Shown piece after piece: positions 1 to 10,100 of a DNA stretch of 64,000 bases. The notes below the pieces were generated by a model. It saw only the letters and a program-made list of their open reading frames with translations. It did not search any database and was not told where the DNA came from. Both the position numbers and the translations under genes were made by a program. The stretch lies in NCBI GenBank assembly GCA_047967505.1, contig CM106540.1. One strand, written 5' to 3'. The DNA is from Dipteris shenzhenensis (lineage: Eukaryota > Polypodiophyta > Polypodiopsida > Gleicheniales). Numbering within the stretch: position 1 is the stretch's first letter; each line of letters begins with the position of its first letter.

Positions 1-437
1 GCAGTGGGAGTCCTGTTCAATATGTAGACTGCTATAGCAACTGCTTCAACCCAATAATACTCTGGCACATATTTTTTGTTGAGCATAGCATGAGATACCT
101 CTCCAATATGCCTGTTTTTCCTTTCTACAAGTCCATTTTGCTATGGGGTATGACTGCATGAATATTGCTACTTTATGCCATGCTCCTACAAGAAACTTGC
201 AAACTCATTTGAGAGGTACTCTCCCCCTCCATCTGACCTTAGGCATTTTATTTGCAGGCCTGTTTCTTTTTTAACCATAGCTTTAAAAGCTTTGAAATTC
301 TCAAACACTTCACTTTTATTTTTCATAAAATACACCCAAACTTTTATGCTGTAGTCATCAATAAAAGTGACAAAATAATGATAGCCTCCAATAGATGCAG
401 CTTTAGTTGTCCACAGATCAGAATGGAGTAATTCCAA
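1..437 (-). pseudogene. copia integrase core (rve), degraded
   Basis: Integrase joins retrotransposon cDNA to host DNA in the nucleus. On the minus strand from 437 the frame reads HSDLWT (first catalytic Asp), FVTFIDDYS and LRSDGGGEY (second Asp), the standard copia integrase landmarks. From about 185 to 1 a shifted frame continues with QNGLVERKNR, which carries the catalytic Glu, and ends with ILNRTP. The signature residues of the DDE triad are therefore all visible, but in two frames. There is an in-frame stop just before QNGL, where the family usually has Gln (a CAG to TAG change). The C-terminal chromatin-binding part is outside the window. Confidence 0.9.
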
Positions 438-581
438 TGGCCTCTTACTCTCTTGAACATGTCTAGGAAATAGTTTCCTTGCCTATTTTCCAAATTGACA
501 GGCTTCAGATAGCTTATGCATTTCTGCAACCTTGAACTTAGGCAATCCTACAACAATATTTTGGGCCTCCATTAATTTAAG

Positions 582-863
582 TCACTGTACATTAACATGA
601 CCAATGCGTTTAAGCCAGATATCCATATCTGCAACTACAGCGGTCCCATGTGCAAACATTGCTGCACTCAATTCAGGCATGTTCGCATCCAATGTAAACA
701 TCCTGCCCTTCTTCTTCCCTTTTGCTATCAAGCGACCTTTATTTTTCATATCCTCAACAAAGCATCCATGAGGATTAAATCTGACCTGCAAGCCCTGCTC
801 AACCATTTGACCAACAGAAACCAGGATTTTGGTGATATTCGGGACATGAAATACATCAGACAC
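582..863 (-). pseudogene. copia GAG-pre-integrase (zinc-binding) domain
   Basis: The translation contains FHVPNITKILVSVGQM, close to the copia consensus where the protease domain ends (usually L..P.l..NLiSv..L). It also has a glycine-rich stretch and the HGTAVVADMDIWLKRIGHVN segment, in which W..R.GH marks the pre-integrase zinc-binding module. It lies between the protease and the integrase core in the correct order. A stop separates it from the integrase, and a frameshift near 870 separates it from the protease. Confidence 0.85.
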
Positions 864-881
864 ATATTTCTTTTTCCCATC

Positions 882-1484
882 CTACATAGACAAAGGAATT
901 CTACCAATCTGCATAATAAGGTGTGCAGTATCATCACCAGTCTCCACAAATCCTAGTCTTTCCATTTTCCTTGCATTGTGCATCCATTCTGCATGACCTG
1001 TCATGTGGTTTGATGCACTTGAGTCAACATACCTCACATTATTGCTTTCTTTTGCACTTGTCACAGAATTGGTCATGTGTTGCACCATAAACAGTTGCTC
1101 ATTTCTGTCATCACCCTGTCTACTAGAGGATGCATAATTGCCTTGCTGCAATTTTCTAGTCATGATGTCATTCTGCTTTTTATAGCAGTCTTTAACCATA
1201 TGATGACACCATTTTACCACAATAGTAGCATTCAACATTGATGTTTGTATTTTGGCCTCTCCGCCATCCACCACGACCTCTTTGGCTCCCCCTGCCTCTA
1301 AGGTTACCATGTCCTCCTCCATAGGACTGGTTTTCTTGAATTTGCTGCATATTCTGATTTTTGCCACGGCCTCCATATCGGCTTGCTCTACCTTGGCCTC
1401 TACCTCTTCTAGCATTTGAGTAGAAGATAGTTTCTTTTGAAGTTCCTCCTGAAGAAGATGCACCACCATTTCTCTACTCTTCAA
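882..1484 (-). pseudogene. copia zinc knuckle and aspartic protease region
   Basis: This frame of about 200 codons carries the end of gag and the protease. Near residue 154 (bases 1023-1025) is VDSSASNHMTG, the copia protease active-site box, in which the usual DSGAS is changed to DSSAS. The glycine is normally invariant, so the enzyme is probably inactive. Near 1190-1240 the CX2CX4HX4C zinc knuckle is split between two frames: CYYCGK in one and HMVKDCYKK in the other, which implies a one-base indel inside the knuckle. It is a remnant of the gag-pol polyprotein. Confidence 0.85.
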
Positions 1485-1499
1485 AAATTAGAAGAGCAA

Positions 1500-2054
1500 T
1501 CAACTCCCAAAATTAGGAAAATTCTCATGGATGGCAATGGATGTCCAGAACTGTGCATAATCCTTTCCTAGAGTATTCAAGCTCACAGAAACTAAATCAT
1601 CATTTTCCACCGGCAACCCAATGGAAGCAAGTGCATCTGCAATCTTCTTCACCTTCATGTGGTAGTCATTGATGCTCATATTTTCTCTCTGCACATTATG
1701 CAACTCCTGCTTGAGCTACATTTTCTTGGCTTGCATATTTGTGCTATACATTTTTGTCAAAGTATCACATGCATCCTTTGGCATGCTTGCATCCTCAATA
1801 TGCACAATCATAGAATCTAAAATATGGATAGACAGCCAATACATAACTTTTCTAGCTCTCTCATTCCAACCTTTAAATGCCTGCAACTCCTGTTGATTGG
1901 GAACATTAGGAATAACTGGTTCTTGTTCAGCTCCAGTAATGAACTCCCAATAGCCTTTTCCCTTAAGGAAATTCATCATTCTAAACTTCCATGCTTGGAA
2001 GTTGTTCTCGTCAAGATTTTCAATCACTACCTATGAAAAAGAATCAGACGCCAT
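1500..2054 (-). pseudogene. copia gag (UBN2/DUF4219-type) N-terminal half
   Basis: Gag packages the element RNA into cytoplasmic particles. The translation contains ENLDENNFQAWKFRMMNFL and GYWEFI, typical of the start of copia gag. A second frame follows with MSINDYHMKVKKIADALA and LVSVSLNTLGKDYAQF, the matching middle of the UBN2 domain. The natural start is likely the ATG at 2054-2052 (MASDSFS). The eighth codon is then a TAG stop (2033-2031), probably from CAG, and the frame resumes directly as VVIENLDENN. Together with the break near 1710 this marks the gag as non-functional. Confidence 0.9.
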
Positions 2055-2572
2055 TATAGAACATTGCAAAAATATTTAGTCACTACAAAAAACACAACTT
2101 CTACCTCACAAGGGCAAATCTGCAAAACTGACGAAAGTGGTATTTGACCATATAGTCACTTCCTAGTGATGATTTTGCATCAACAAGGAATAAGAATGAT
2201 TCTCTCACTCCCAATATCTCTGCGTACAGGCATACGATGCAATTTCTGTGGCAACTTTTCATCGACCTGTAGAACAATTGTCGTAACTTTTCTGAGTGCC
2301 TGTGGAAAACTTTCACACCAAAACGGGCCTCGAAATGGCCTCGAATCAAGAAAAATAATTTCACCAAGGGCTTTGCCCTTGCCTGTAGCATATATTTCCC
2401 TCTTACCACACCGTGAAGGGCGTCCCAATCTGAGACAGTGCACTCTTGCTCTTTCTGGCTATGCTACCTGCAGAGATTTGCTCCCAAACTCAAAAAAGGA
2501 AAGCAAGACTGATCCTCTTACCAAGACACCATGAACTTGGTTTGATTTCTTGAGCTCCTTACCATGAACCAA
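2055..2572 (-). other. copia 5' leader between gag and primer-binding site
   Basis: About 520 bases with no recognisable domain lie between the gag start and the primer-binding site. Open frames of up to 122 codons exist on both strands but show no motif. A leader of this length is usual for copia, and I see no separate gene. Confidence 0.6.
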
Positions 2573-2584
2573 GCTCTGATACCA
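2573..2584 (-). promoter_or_regulatory. primer-binding site, initiator-Met tRNA type
   Basis: The minus strand reads TGGTATCAGAGC directly after the LTR end. This matches the 3' end of plant initiator methionine tRNA, the common primer for copia reverse transcription. It fixes the element's orientation and its 5' LTR boundary at 2585. Confidence 0.9.
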
Positions 2585-2875
2585 TGTGAAGAGAGTGGGA
2601 GAGAATGAAGGAGTCTCACTTGCAGCTTTCTCACATACACAATAGGGAAATACACACAAAGGTGGAGGCTGAAAATAGTTTTCCTCTTCTTAGTTGTGAA
2701 AGCCAAAAGAACTCTCTAAGTACAAAAGGAATACGTGAACCCTATATGTGGGTCTCAAACCAAACTCAACTAACTAAGGTGGCATACTAACTTTCCCACT
2801 AACTAGGGTACATAAGGATAGCTATCATCCAGCTACTATTCATGGTCGGTGTACCAACCGCATTTGTAGCTAACA
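2585..2875 (-). repeat. copia 5' LTR
   Basis: The left edge starts TGTGAAGAGAG immediately beside the primer-binding site. Read on the minus strand the LTR ends CTCTTCACA. If the other edge is the ACA at 2875 the LTR begins TGTTAG on the minus strand and is 291 bases long, a usual copia size. An alternative end at 2886 cannot be excluded. Confidence 0.7.
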
Positions 2876-4100
2876 AGTCGGTGACATAAATGCACAATGG
2901 TCACCCTGGCATATCACGAGTGGAGCTCAATATCTCAACAACTTTCCTCTCTTAGATGAAAATGAAGATGGTAACATCCCAAGTGATGTTGTACTCAAGC
3001 ATAGGGAGAAGGAAACAATCAGTGGAGGCCATAATCTCAGCAAGCCGGGTTTGCGCCAAAGAGAAGATTGATACGTTGTTGAAAGAAGATCTTGCAGCTC
3101 GACATGACATGAACTGATATATATCAAGGAATTTGAAGAGGTTGATTGGGTCGGATGGGTAGGTTCTGGGGAAACATTGCACCTCCTTCATAGATACCTT
3201 TACAATTAGCTTAAAACACTCTATAAAATATCATGAGACACAGATACCCATTAATTTCAGCAGCGACATGACATCAAATATTCAAACACATATCAAGATG
3301 CATCTTTAAATGGGCTTCGCTCTGATATAACTTTGGTAAGAAACAGAGAAGCAGTCAGAAAGATATGGGCAGTTTACTAGACAGGGATAAAAACTATCTG
3401 AAAAAGAAATAGTCACACATAGAGAGCCATAGATTTTTGGTTTGACATCTAATACAATAACTAAAGAATAGAATGATGCTCCTTAAAGAGAGCTTCTCAC
3501 TGATTTAAGTTTCATCCAAATCAGACCACTGAGTGAAGAGTTATGAGCAAAATACTAATAGGGGGTCAAACTGTTATGAAAAACACCTACTCCTTCTACT
3601 GGTGTCGACTTGGGAGAATACTACCTCCATGATTAGACTTCATCAATGATCCAAGTCCCATAGAGGTCAGCTAAGAGGAAAGTAAGAGCTCCCTTTGTGG
3701 CTTGGGATATTGATAAACCATGTATGCACAATGAGCGGCCAAATAGACAACACTTTTGAGCACTTTGGAAGAGAAAACAATGGAAAAAGGGAAGAGACAC
3801 TCAAGAGAGAGAACCTGAAATGACTTCCATTTTACCAATAGAGGGAGACTCCACTCCAATGCAACTAGAAATACTACAAACACAAGGGAGAAAAAGAGGT
3901 TTCATACGTACAAGAGAGAGCGCAAGCTCCAAGACTACTCATAGAGAGAGAATGAACTAGAGAGAGATGGACTCAATAGTCTACATAAGAGAATATCTAC
4001 AAGAGGGAGAGAAGGCTCATGGAAGAGGCTTAAAGAGACTAGAGATACAGCAACATGAGGCCTAATGGTGGAAGAGATGATGAACAAGGGAGAGGAGGCT

Positions 4101-4109
4101 CCTTTTATA
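4101..4109 (-). promoter_or_regulatory. TATA box of LTR copy A
   Basis: The minus strand reads CTATAAAAGGAG about 611 bases from the LTR start. The inverted copy D has TTAATAAAAGG at the same distance. In copy C the box has decayed to TCTACAAAAGG, and in copy B it is deleted. It marks the U3/R border and implies an R-U5 part longer than 1 kb. Confidence 0.6.
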
Positions 4110-4149
4110 GAGATTTTGTCACCCTCCTTCACCCATTTACAATTGCTGC

Positions 4150-4440
4150 CTATAGATTCCTTTCCCCATCAATCACATAAGCCCGTATGTCACCATCCAT
4201 GTCCTTTTTAGCTACTCTTGCCATGTATCCCATCAAAATATGCTCAAGACTCTTAAAATATTGATAAGGCAAGAGTCTCCCCATATGGAGCCCATAGGGA
4301 CCCTCTTTTTTCCATATGTCCACATCCTCCTTATTCCACATAGGAATTCTAGAAGGATTCCTCTTGACTCCACACTCCTCCACATGCCTTCCACACACTT
4401 GGCATGTGATCTCCCTTATATTATTGGAACACATGGACAT
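4150..4440 (-). other. 96-codon ORF inside the LTR U3, function unknown
   Basis: The ORF begins MSMCSNNIREITCQVCGRH and ends just upstream of the TATA-like box. It contains a CX2C pair, another Cys in EECGVKRN, and the block RIPMWNKEDVDIWKKEGPYG. I recognise no family. The same reading frame is recoverable in LTR copy C (16950-17156, broken after LLTFSIF) and copy D (49348-49605). All copies point in the element's own sense direction. It may simply be non-coding U3 that happens to be open, because the copies are close relatives. Conservation of frame between more diverged copies would be needed to call it a gene. Confidence 0.35.
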
Positions 4441-4716
4441 GAGCCCACCTCTTTATATAACTCAATCTTCCTATTTTCTAAAAACCCCATAATATCCCAT
4501 ACACAAATAACTCTCACTCCATACCAAGATATTTATCATTCATACACATGGTATTTACAATGATCCATTCCACTCATCCTCTCAATCCCATACAATATCT
4601 TAGAAAATAGAGATAAGTGAGAGCTGCTAGGCTATCACTTGATACTCAAACTCTTATCAAACACAGAGAAAAACAATACCAATGCCAAATAAAAAATATC
4701 AATTTTTGGCGTCACA

Positions 4717-5349
4717 CTACCATAACAACCATACGACTGCCCGCTGCAATCAATCTTCTAGTCCAATGCCTTTGTTTCAATGGTTTTGAATGCATTAGGC
4801 TTTGTTGCCTAGTCAAAGCTTTCCTATACAAGATCTTTTCCATGCCTTCCACTCTTGATTGAGTACCTTATCAACCTATTGGATCCTGGCGACAACTAGG
4901 AATGGATTGGGACCTAGTGCTCCAAACTTGTAGCCCCATTTCTCTACCTAGTGCAAGGTAAGATGGTGGGTCACCTTTGATCACACAAACCCTATCCTAT
5001 GTATTTTTTGATTTACACTTGTGCACTTCCAATATCTAGTTGTAAGGCTTGGCCTCATTGTTTTTATCTAAGGTAGGCTACCTTGAGTATTACCCTTCTT
5101 TTGAATAGCATTATAGTTTTTTTTTAAGATCTCTTGCTAATTTTTTTAAAATAACACATGATATATTTGGCCTTTGTTACCATATTGGTCATTATATAAT
5201 TAGGTGGAATGGATTCTTTTGGTGTACTCTCTAGCATTGCATGGTCGGACTATTCACACAGGCACGCATGGAATATATGTACAAGCAAGAATCATGATTA
5301 AATGTTATAAAAGAGGTGTACAAAATCATGTTACAATTTTACATAAAAG
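4717..5349. other. flank of LTR copy A, no gene seen
   Basis: AT-rich sequence follows the LTR edge. No protein domain, RNA gene or repeat boundary was recognised here. Confidence 0.5.
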
Positions 5350-5511
5350 GCCTACAAAATGGCAAAAGTAGTGCCAAAGTTGAGAATGCCAAATCTGCTG
5401 AAGTAATGCGCTACAAAATGGTAGAAGTGCCAAAATCCAAAATGGCAAATCTGCCGAAGTAATGTGGTACAAAATGGCAAAAGTGTCAAAATATAAAACG
5501 ACCAAATGTCC
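5350..5511. repeat. imperfect tandem repeat, about 57-60 bp unit, 2.7 copies
   Basis: Each unit begins (C)TACAAAATGG, contains GTGCCAAA or a variant and AATGGCAAATCTGC, and ends GAAGTAATG. The units start near 5350, 5411 and 5467. An ORF of 131 codons across it on the minus strand has a repetitive translation and is probably not a gene there. Confidence 0.75.
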
Positions 5512-5554
5512 TATCCTACTATTTCTCCTCCTCATTCTCCTTACCATCCTTGCC

Positions 5555-6157
5555 CTACTTGCCCTCCTCGCCTCTCTGCATAGACATAATCCATTGACCC
5601 TCCTCTTTTGTGAGCCTCTTCGCTCTTTCTTTAGATCCAGTCTCCAAGTCTGAATCTCTAGATGGGTCAAACGAAGTGCCTCCCTAAGAATGAAACAAGT
5701 TAGGAAAGATAAGAGAATCAATCATAATACAACATTGATACCCAAATAACAACGATGAGGATTAAGGTATACTCACATGGCGTGCTACCACCTTGCATTA
5801 ATTGATTCGGATTCCTTCATCCTCCTTCTTCTTAAACCAAGGGTAGGCTCCAATCTTGAATTCCCATCTATACTCCTCGTCATTTGGAGGCCTACTAATC
5901 ATAGAATCTTGTGGATACAAATTGAAGGAGTTAGATATGAATGACAAACCATTTGAACGATTGAACATCGTAGATATTCATTAGAAAATAACTATATACT
6001 TACCACCCATTTCTCGTTGCCTAGTCTGCTACCACTCTCAAGGTGCAAATGACCTACGGTCTTCAAGCATCTCCTCATTGCCCTACTTTGAGTCTCAAAT
6101 GCATCTGGACTATCCTTGAATTCCTTTCCTTTCTTCCAATCTTTCGAGCCTGGCCAC
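5555..6157 (-). pseudogene. intron-bearing coding fragment of unknown family, cut by the gypsy insertion
   Basis: Three exon-like blocks can be read on the minus strand. Block one (6157-6004) translates as QWPGSKDWKKGKEF and SRAMRRCLKTVGHLHLESG, and ends at a GTAAGTATA donor. Block two (5907-5777) gives RPPNDEEYRWEFKIGAYPWF, contains one TAA, and ends at a GTGAGTATA donor. Block three begins at 5683 after a TTCTTAG acceptor and gives GGTSFDPSRDSDLETGSKER and TKEEGQWIMSMQ before a stop at 5557-5555. Blocks two and three join in phase. The phase between blocks one and two does not fit my assigned acceptor, so that boundary is unsure or the gene has decayed. Block one ends abruptly at the LTR of the Tat element. 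I do not recognise the protein. Confidence 0.4.
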
Positions 6158-7679
6158 TGTGACATGAAGTTAGGGGTAATAACCTTCACGCACCTTTTCA
6201 CTTCCTACTGCTTTTGAATTGAGTGATAGAGATATTTATCACTGGGAAAGGGACATTAAAAAGAAGCTTTTATACCAAGAGACCACACCATACTTTCCTC
6301 CCTTAGATGAGAATGAAGATGGTAAGATCCCAAGTGATGTTGTACTCAAGCATAAGGAGAAGGAAAGGATCAACCGAGGCCATAATCTCAGCAAGCCAGC
6401 CTGCGCCAAAGAGAAGAGTGATACGTTATTGAAAGAAGATCTTGCAGCTCAACATGACATGAACTGATATATATTGAGGAGTTTGAAGGGGCTAATTGGG
6501 TCAGATGGGTAGGTTCCGAGGAAACATTGCACCTCCTTCATAGACACCTTTACACTTAGCTCAAAACCATCTCCAAACTATCATAAGACATAGATACCCA
6601 TAACTTTCAACAAAGACAGGATATAAAATATTCAAACACAATTTTGAATGCATCTTGAAATGGTCTTCGCTCTCATACAAGTTTTATAAAAAACAGAGAA
6701 GTGGTCTGAAAGATATGGATAGTTTACTGGACGGGGGTAAAAACTATCTGAAAAAGAAATAATCACATACAGAGAGTCATAGATTTTTGGTCTAAAATCT
6801 AATACAATAACTAAAGAGATACCATGATGATCCTTGAAGAGAGCTTCATTCTGATATAAGTTTCATCCAAATCGGACCACCAAGCAAACGTTATGAGCAA
6901 AATACTGACAAGGGGTCAAATTGTCATGAAAAACACCTACTCCTTCTACTAGTGCCGACTTGGGAGAATACTATGTCCATGCTTAGACTTCATCAACAAT
7001 CCAAATCCCATAGAGGTCGCCTAGGAGGGAAGGAAGAGCTCCCTTTGTGGCTTGGGAAATAGATAAACCATGTATGTGCAATGAGCAGCCGAATAGACAA
7101 CACTTCTGAGCACTTTGGAAGAGAAAGCAATTAAAAAAGGGAAGAGACACTCAAGAGAGAGAACCTAAAGTGACCTTCATTACCAATAGAGTGAGACTCC
7201 ACTCTAATGCAACTCAAAATACTACAAACACAAGGGAGAAGAAGAGGTTTCATACATACAAGAGGGAGTGGAAGCTCCAAGACTACTCATAGAGAGAGAA
7301 TAAACTAGAGAGAGATGGACTCAAGAGTCTACGTAAGAGAATACCTACAAAGGGAGAGAAGGCTTTTGGAACAGGCTTGAGGAGACTAGAACTACAACGA
7401 CATGAGCCCACCTCTTTATATGACTCACTCTTCCTATTTTCTAAAAACCCCATAATATCCCATACACAAATAACTCTCATCCCATACCAAGGTATTTATA
7501 ATTCATACCTATGGTATTTACAATGATCCATTCCACTCATTCTCTCAATCCCATACAATATCTTAGAAAATAGAAATAATTGAGAGTTGCTAGGCTATCA
7601 CTTGATACTCAAACTCTTATCAAACATAGAAGAAAACAATACCAATGCCAAATAAAAAATATCAATTTTTGGCGTCACA
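6158..7679 (-). repeat. 3' LTR (copy B) of the Tat element, with a 382-386 bp internal deletion
   Basis: It runs TGTGACATGAAG at the left edge to GGCGTCACA at 7679. It is 1522 bases long, against 1904 for its partner copy C. The missing block corresponds to 16749-17134 of copy C and removes the TATA region and the U3 ORF. Both sides of the lost block carry ACATGAG, and one copy of that heptamer remains near 7399-7405. Confidence 0.9.
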
Positions 7680-7692
7680 TCTTTCCCCCCCA
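7680..7692 (-). promoter_or_regulatory. polypurine tract
   Basis: The minus strand reads TGGGGGGGAAAGA directly before the LTR start TGTGACGCC. It is the plus-strand primer site of the element. The inverted copy at 49133-49147 has the matching GGGGGAGGAAAGA. Confidence 0.85.
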
Positions 7693-7699
7693 GCAGATC

Positions 7700-8930
7700 C
7701 TCTCTAATGAGAGAGAGGGTCTGCTGGCCCTCAAGGTGGTCGAGCATAGAAGAATTTAAGGTGATACTCATTCATGCATGCCGGTATCACCATGCCATCA
7801 ACATCCTCAAGCTGATAGGTGCCATTTGTGAACTTCTTTTTGACTCGATATGGTCCCTCCCATCAGTGAATAAACTTTGTGTCTAGTCGCTTGTCAAGAT
7901 AGCTATCAAATATCATGACCAAATCTCCTTCTGCAAAATCTTTCTTCTTCCATAATTTGGTGACAAAATGGGCCTTGCGCCTTTTTTGAGAAGCTTCCAA
8001 GTTTTGTAAGGCCTGTCATTTGCATTCATCCAAGGCTTCTAGCAGTACTTAGTGTTGAGCATAGGCATTCTCCTGTCCTTCTTTTCTTGCAATAGTAGTG
8101 CGAAGACTATGTATCTCCAATTCAATGGGTAAAATGGCTTCTATTCCATACACTAGTTGGAATGGTGTAAACCCAATAGCTAGCTTGTGTGTGGTTCTGT
8201 AAGCCCATAAAACTTCTGCCAAGTGCCTATCCCAATGCCTTTTCTTGGTGTCTACAAGCTTTCCTATTGAATTGCACAACAATCCATTTGTTTTCTCATT
8301 CAAGCCATTACATTGGGGATAGTATGGTGTGGATATGCTATGATTTATCTTTAGCTTATGCACCACATCTTCAATTAGTTCATTTCTAAAAGAGGTTCCT
8401 CCATCACTGAGAATTTCCAAAGGACAACCAAAGCATGAACAAATTTGATCAAAGAGAAATTTTGCAACTGTGCTTGCCTTGCTATTGATTGTGGCCTTGG
8501 CCTCTGCCCACCAAGTCGCATAGCTGTGGTCACCAATAAATAATGCTTGTGAGGGACTGGTCCCACAAAGTCAACCCCCACCTCTCAAATGGTCCATATG
8601 CTGGAATAGGCTTCAAGGGCCCAGGAATCAACTGTCGCCTTCCAAACTTTTGGCATACTTTACAACTTCAACACCATTCATATACATCCTTATGGAGGCA
8701 TGGCCAAAAGTAACTTGCATCAAGAATTCTCCTAGCTGTGCTCGCTACAGCAAAATGACCAAAGAATTTGTGACACATTTCCAGGATTCTCCTAGTCTCC
8801 ATGGGATGGGACCACCCGACAGAGCACCTTATCTTTTTCCAATTTATAAAGAATGTCATTAATAATAGTATAGGGACAACAAGCCTTCCTTACCAATCTC
8901 TGCTTCTGTTGTGGAGTTAAACCTCGAGGA
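7700..8930 (-). pseudogene. Tat-type gypsy integrase
   Basis: The zinc-binding start is seen as ETRRILEMCHKFFGHFA and YFWPCLHKDVYEWC, and a CKVCQK is recoverable just after it. The core carries GVDFVGP (first Asp), EILSDGGTSFRNEL (second Asp) and PQCNGLNEKTNG (Glu), so the catalytic triad is present. The C-terminal part follows as LDTKFIH and YQLEDVDG up to ARPP near 7740. Comparison with the copy at 48005-49095 shows a damaged stretch around 8480-8560 and several stops. It would integrate element cDNA if intact. Confidence 0.9.
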
Positions 8931-8962
8931 AACATGCCTTCTTCCACATATTGCTGAACATC

Positions 8963-9836
8963 TCACAATCCTAGCCATCCAGTGTCTACCAACAAAGAAA
9001 CCACCCCCCAATCTTGTACTTCAATGGCTTGAGTAGCTAACTCATCTGCCCTTTTATTTTCTTTTTTGTTTATATGAACAAACTTGCAAAAATCAAACTG
9101 ACTAAATAGTGCCATAGCCTTTTGATTAAGCTCCTTCCAATGAGGACTTCTTGTCTTGTAATGCCCTTGCATGTGATTTATAATAAGCTGAGAATCTCCT
9201 ATTACTTTCAATTCTTTAACTTGACTTTGAAGAGAAGCCTCAAACTAAGAATCAAAGCATTATAGTCAGCCGCATTGTTAGTTGTGATACCTGGAAGCTC
9301 TTGTCCTCTTGCCCACACCTCTTAACCTTTAGAATTCATCAAGACTATCCCCCCGGCTCCTTGTTGGCATGAAGGACTAAAAGCTCCATCAAAATACAAA
9401 ACAAAAGCTATTGGTGGTGTATCCCTTTTATCTTTAATGTTCTCCTTATATTTCTTTTCTTCTCCTAGATCCTCCCATGCTGAGAATCTCCTCTTACTTC
9501 CAATTCTTTAACTTGACTTTGAAGACAACGCTCCAAACCAAGAATCAAAGCATTATACTCAACTACATCGTTAGTTGTGATACCTGGAAGCTCTTGTCCT
9601 CTTGCCCACACCTCTTGACCTTCAGAATTCATCAAGACTATTCCCCTGGCTCCTTCTTGGCATGAAGGACTAAAAGCCCCATCAAAATACAAAACAAAAG
9701 CTGTTGGTGGTATATCCCTTTCATCTTTAATGTTCTCCTTCCTCCAAGTACTAGAGCTTCTCACTACCTGATAGAGAATCACCAAGAAGCTCTTCATTAC
9801 GTTGGCATCGTTTAGTGTGCTCCACATCCTCCACAT
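8963..9836 (-). pseudogene. second (archaeal-type) RNase H of the Tat element, partly duplicated in tandem
   Basis: The 9836-9465 frame gives FVLYFDGAFS, ARGIVLMNSEGQ, TTNDVVEYNALILGLERC and ELEVRGDSQ, the RNase H1 fold with its catalytic Asp, Glu and Asp. The 9211-8963 frame gives VIGDSQLIINHMQGHY and KKENKRADELA, the domain's end. Between them the first part of the domain is repeated: 9188-9479 and 9480-about 9740 are near-identical with a 292-base offset. In this lineage the domain follows the ordinary gypsy RNase H, from which it is here separated by the extra gag-protease block. Confidence 0.85.
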
Positions 9837-10100
9837 GAAGTGTCTCTACAGGATCTTCTTGTACCACCACCTTGTTCCCTCCTGACTCATCCTAATCAGC
9901 ACCAAGACAAAGACTAAAGCCCACTCCTTCCACCTCACCCTCTGAGCTGGGACTCCTCAGAGCTACACCCTATCTCTTCTTCTTCTTCGGTTAAGTCAGA
10001 GCTCGAACTCTCTGATGTTGAAGACTCCTCCTTGACAACTTCCTTTTTGTGATGTTGTAGCACACCTCTTATCATTGCCCTACAAAATCAATTCTCCAGT
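9837..10100 (-). pseudogene. acidic linker, second copy (between protease and RT)
   Basis: This sequence parallels 13164-13484, which encodes an acidic stretch with IDEEEEIGCSSEESSSEGE and DPIETVHVEDVEHTI. In this second copy the RT that should follow is absent, and the sequence runs straight into the second RNase H near 9742. Confidence 0.75.

Larger units (their letters stand above)
1..2875 (-). mobile_element. Ty1/copia LTR retrotransposon, 5' portion (runs off left edge)
   Basis: Read on the minus strand the order is LTR (2875-2585), primer-binding site, leader, gag, zinc knuckle, protease, GAG-pre-integrase and integrase, which is the copia order. The RT and RNase H would lie beyond base 1. 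The coding frame is broken by stops and frameshifts in gag, the zinc knuckle and integrase, so the copy is dead. The right LTR boundary is uncertain: an ACA ends at both 2875 and 2886, and the second LTR is outside the window. The element abuts the broken end of a gypsy LTR near 2944, so it probably inserted into or beside that older repeat. Confidence 0.9.
2944..4716 (-). repeat. Tat-type gypsy LTR, copy A (truncated at its U5 end)
   Basis: This copy is collinear with the LTRs at 15510-17413 and 6158-7679 and, inverted, with 49148-50335. Its right edge GGCGTCACA at 4716 matches the minus-strand LTR start TGTGACGCC. The sequence beyond 4716 is not a polypurine tract, so this is a 5' or solo LTR. 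The left end stops near 2944, leaving out about 130 bases present in the full copies, and a copia element follows close by. The U3 contains an ORF (4150-4440) and a TATA-like box at 4101-4109. Confidence 0.85.

Noticed and set aside
6219-6467. An 82-codon plus-strand frame that recurs in LTR copies A and C
   Set aside because: It lies inside the LTR in antisense, recurs only because the LTR is repeated, and has no domain. I treat it as part of the LTR.
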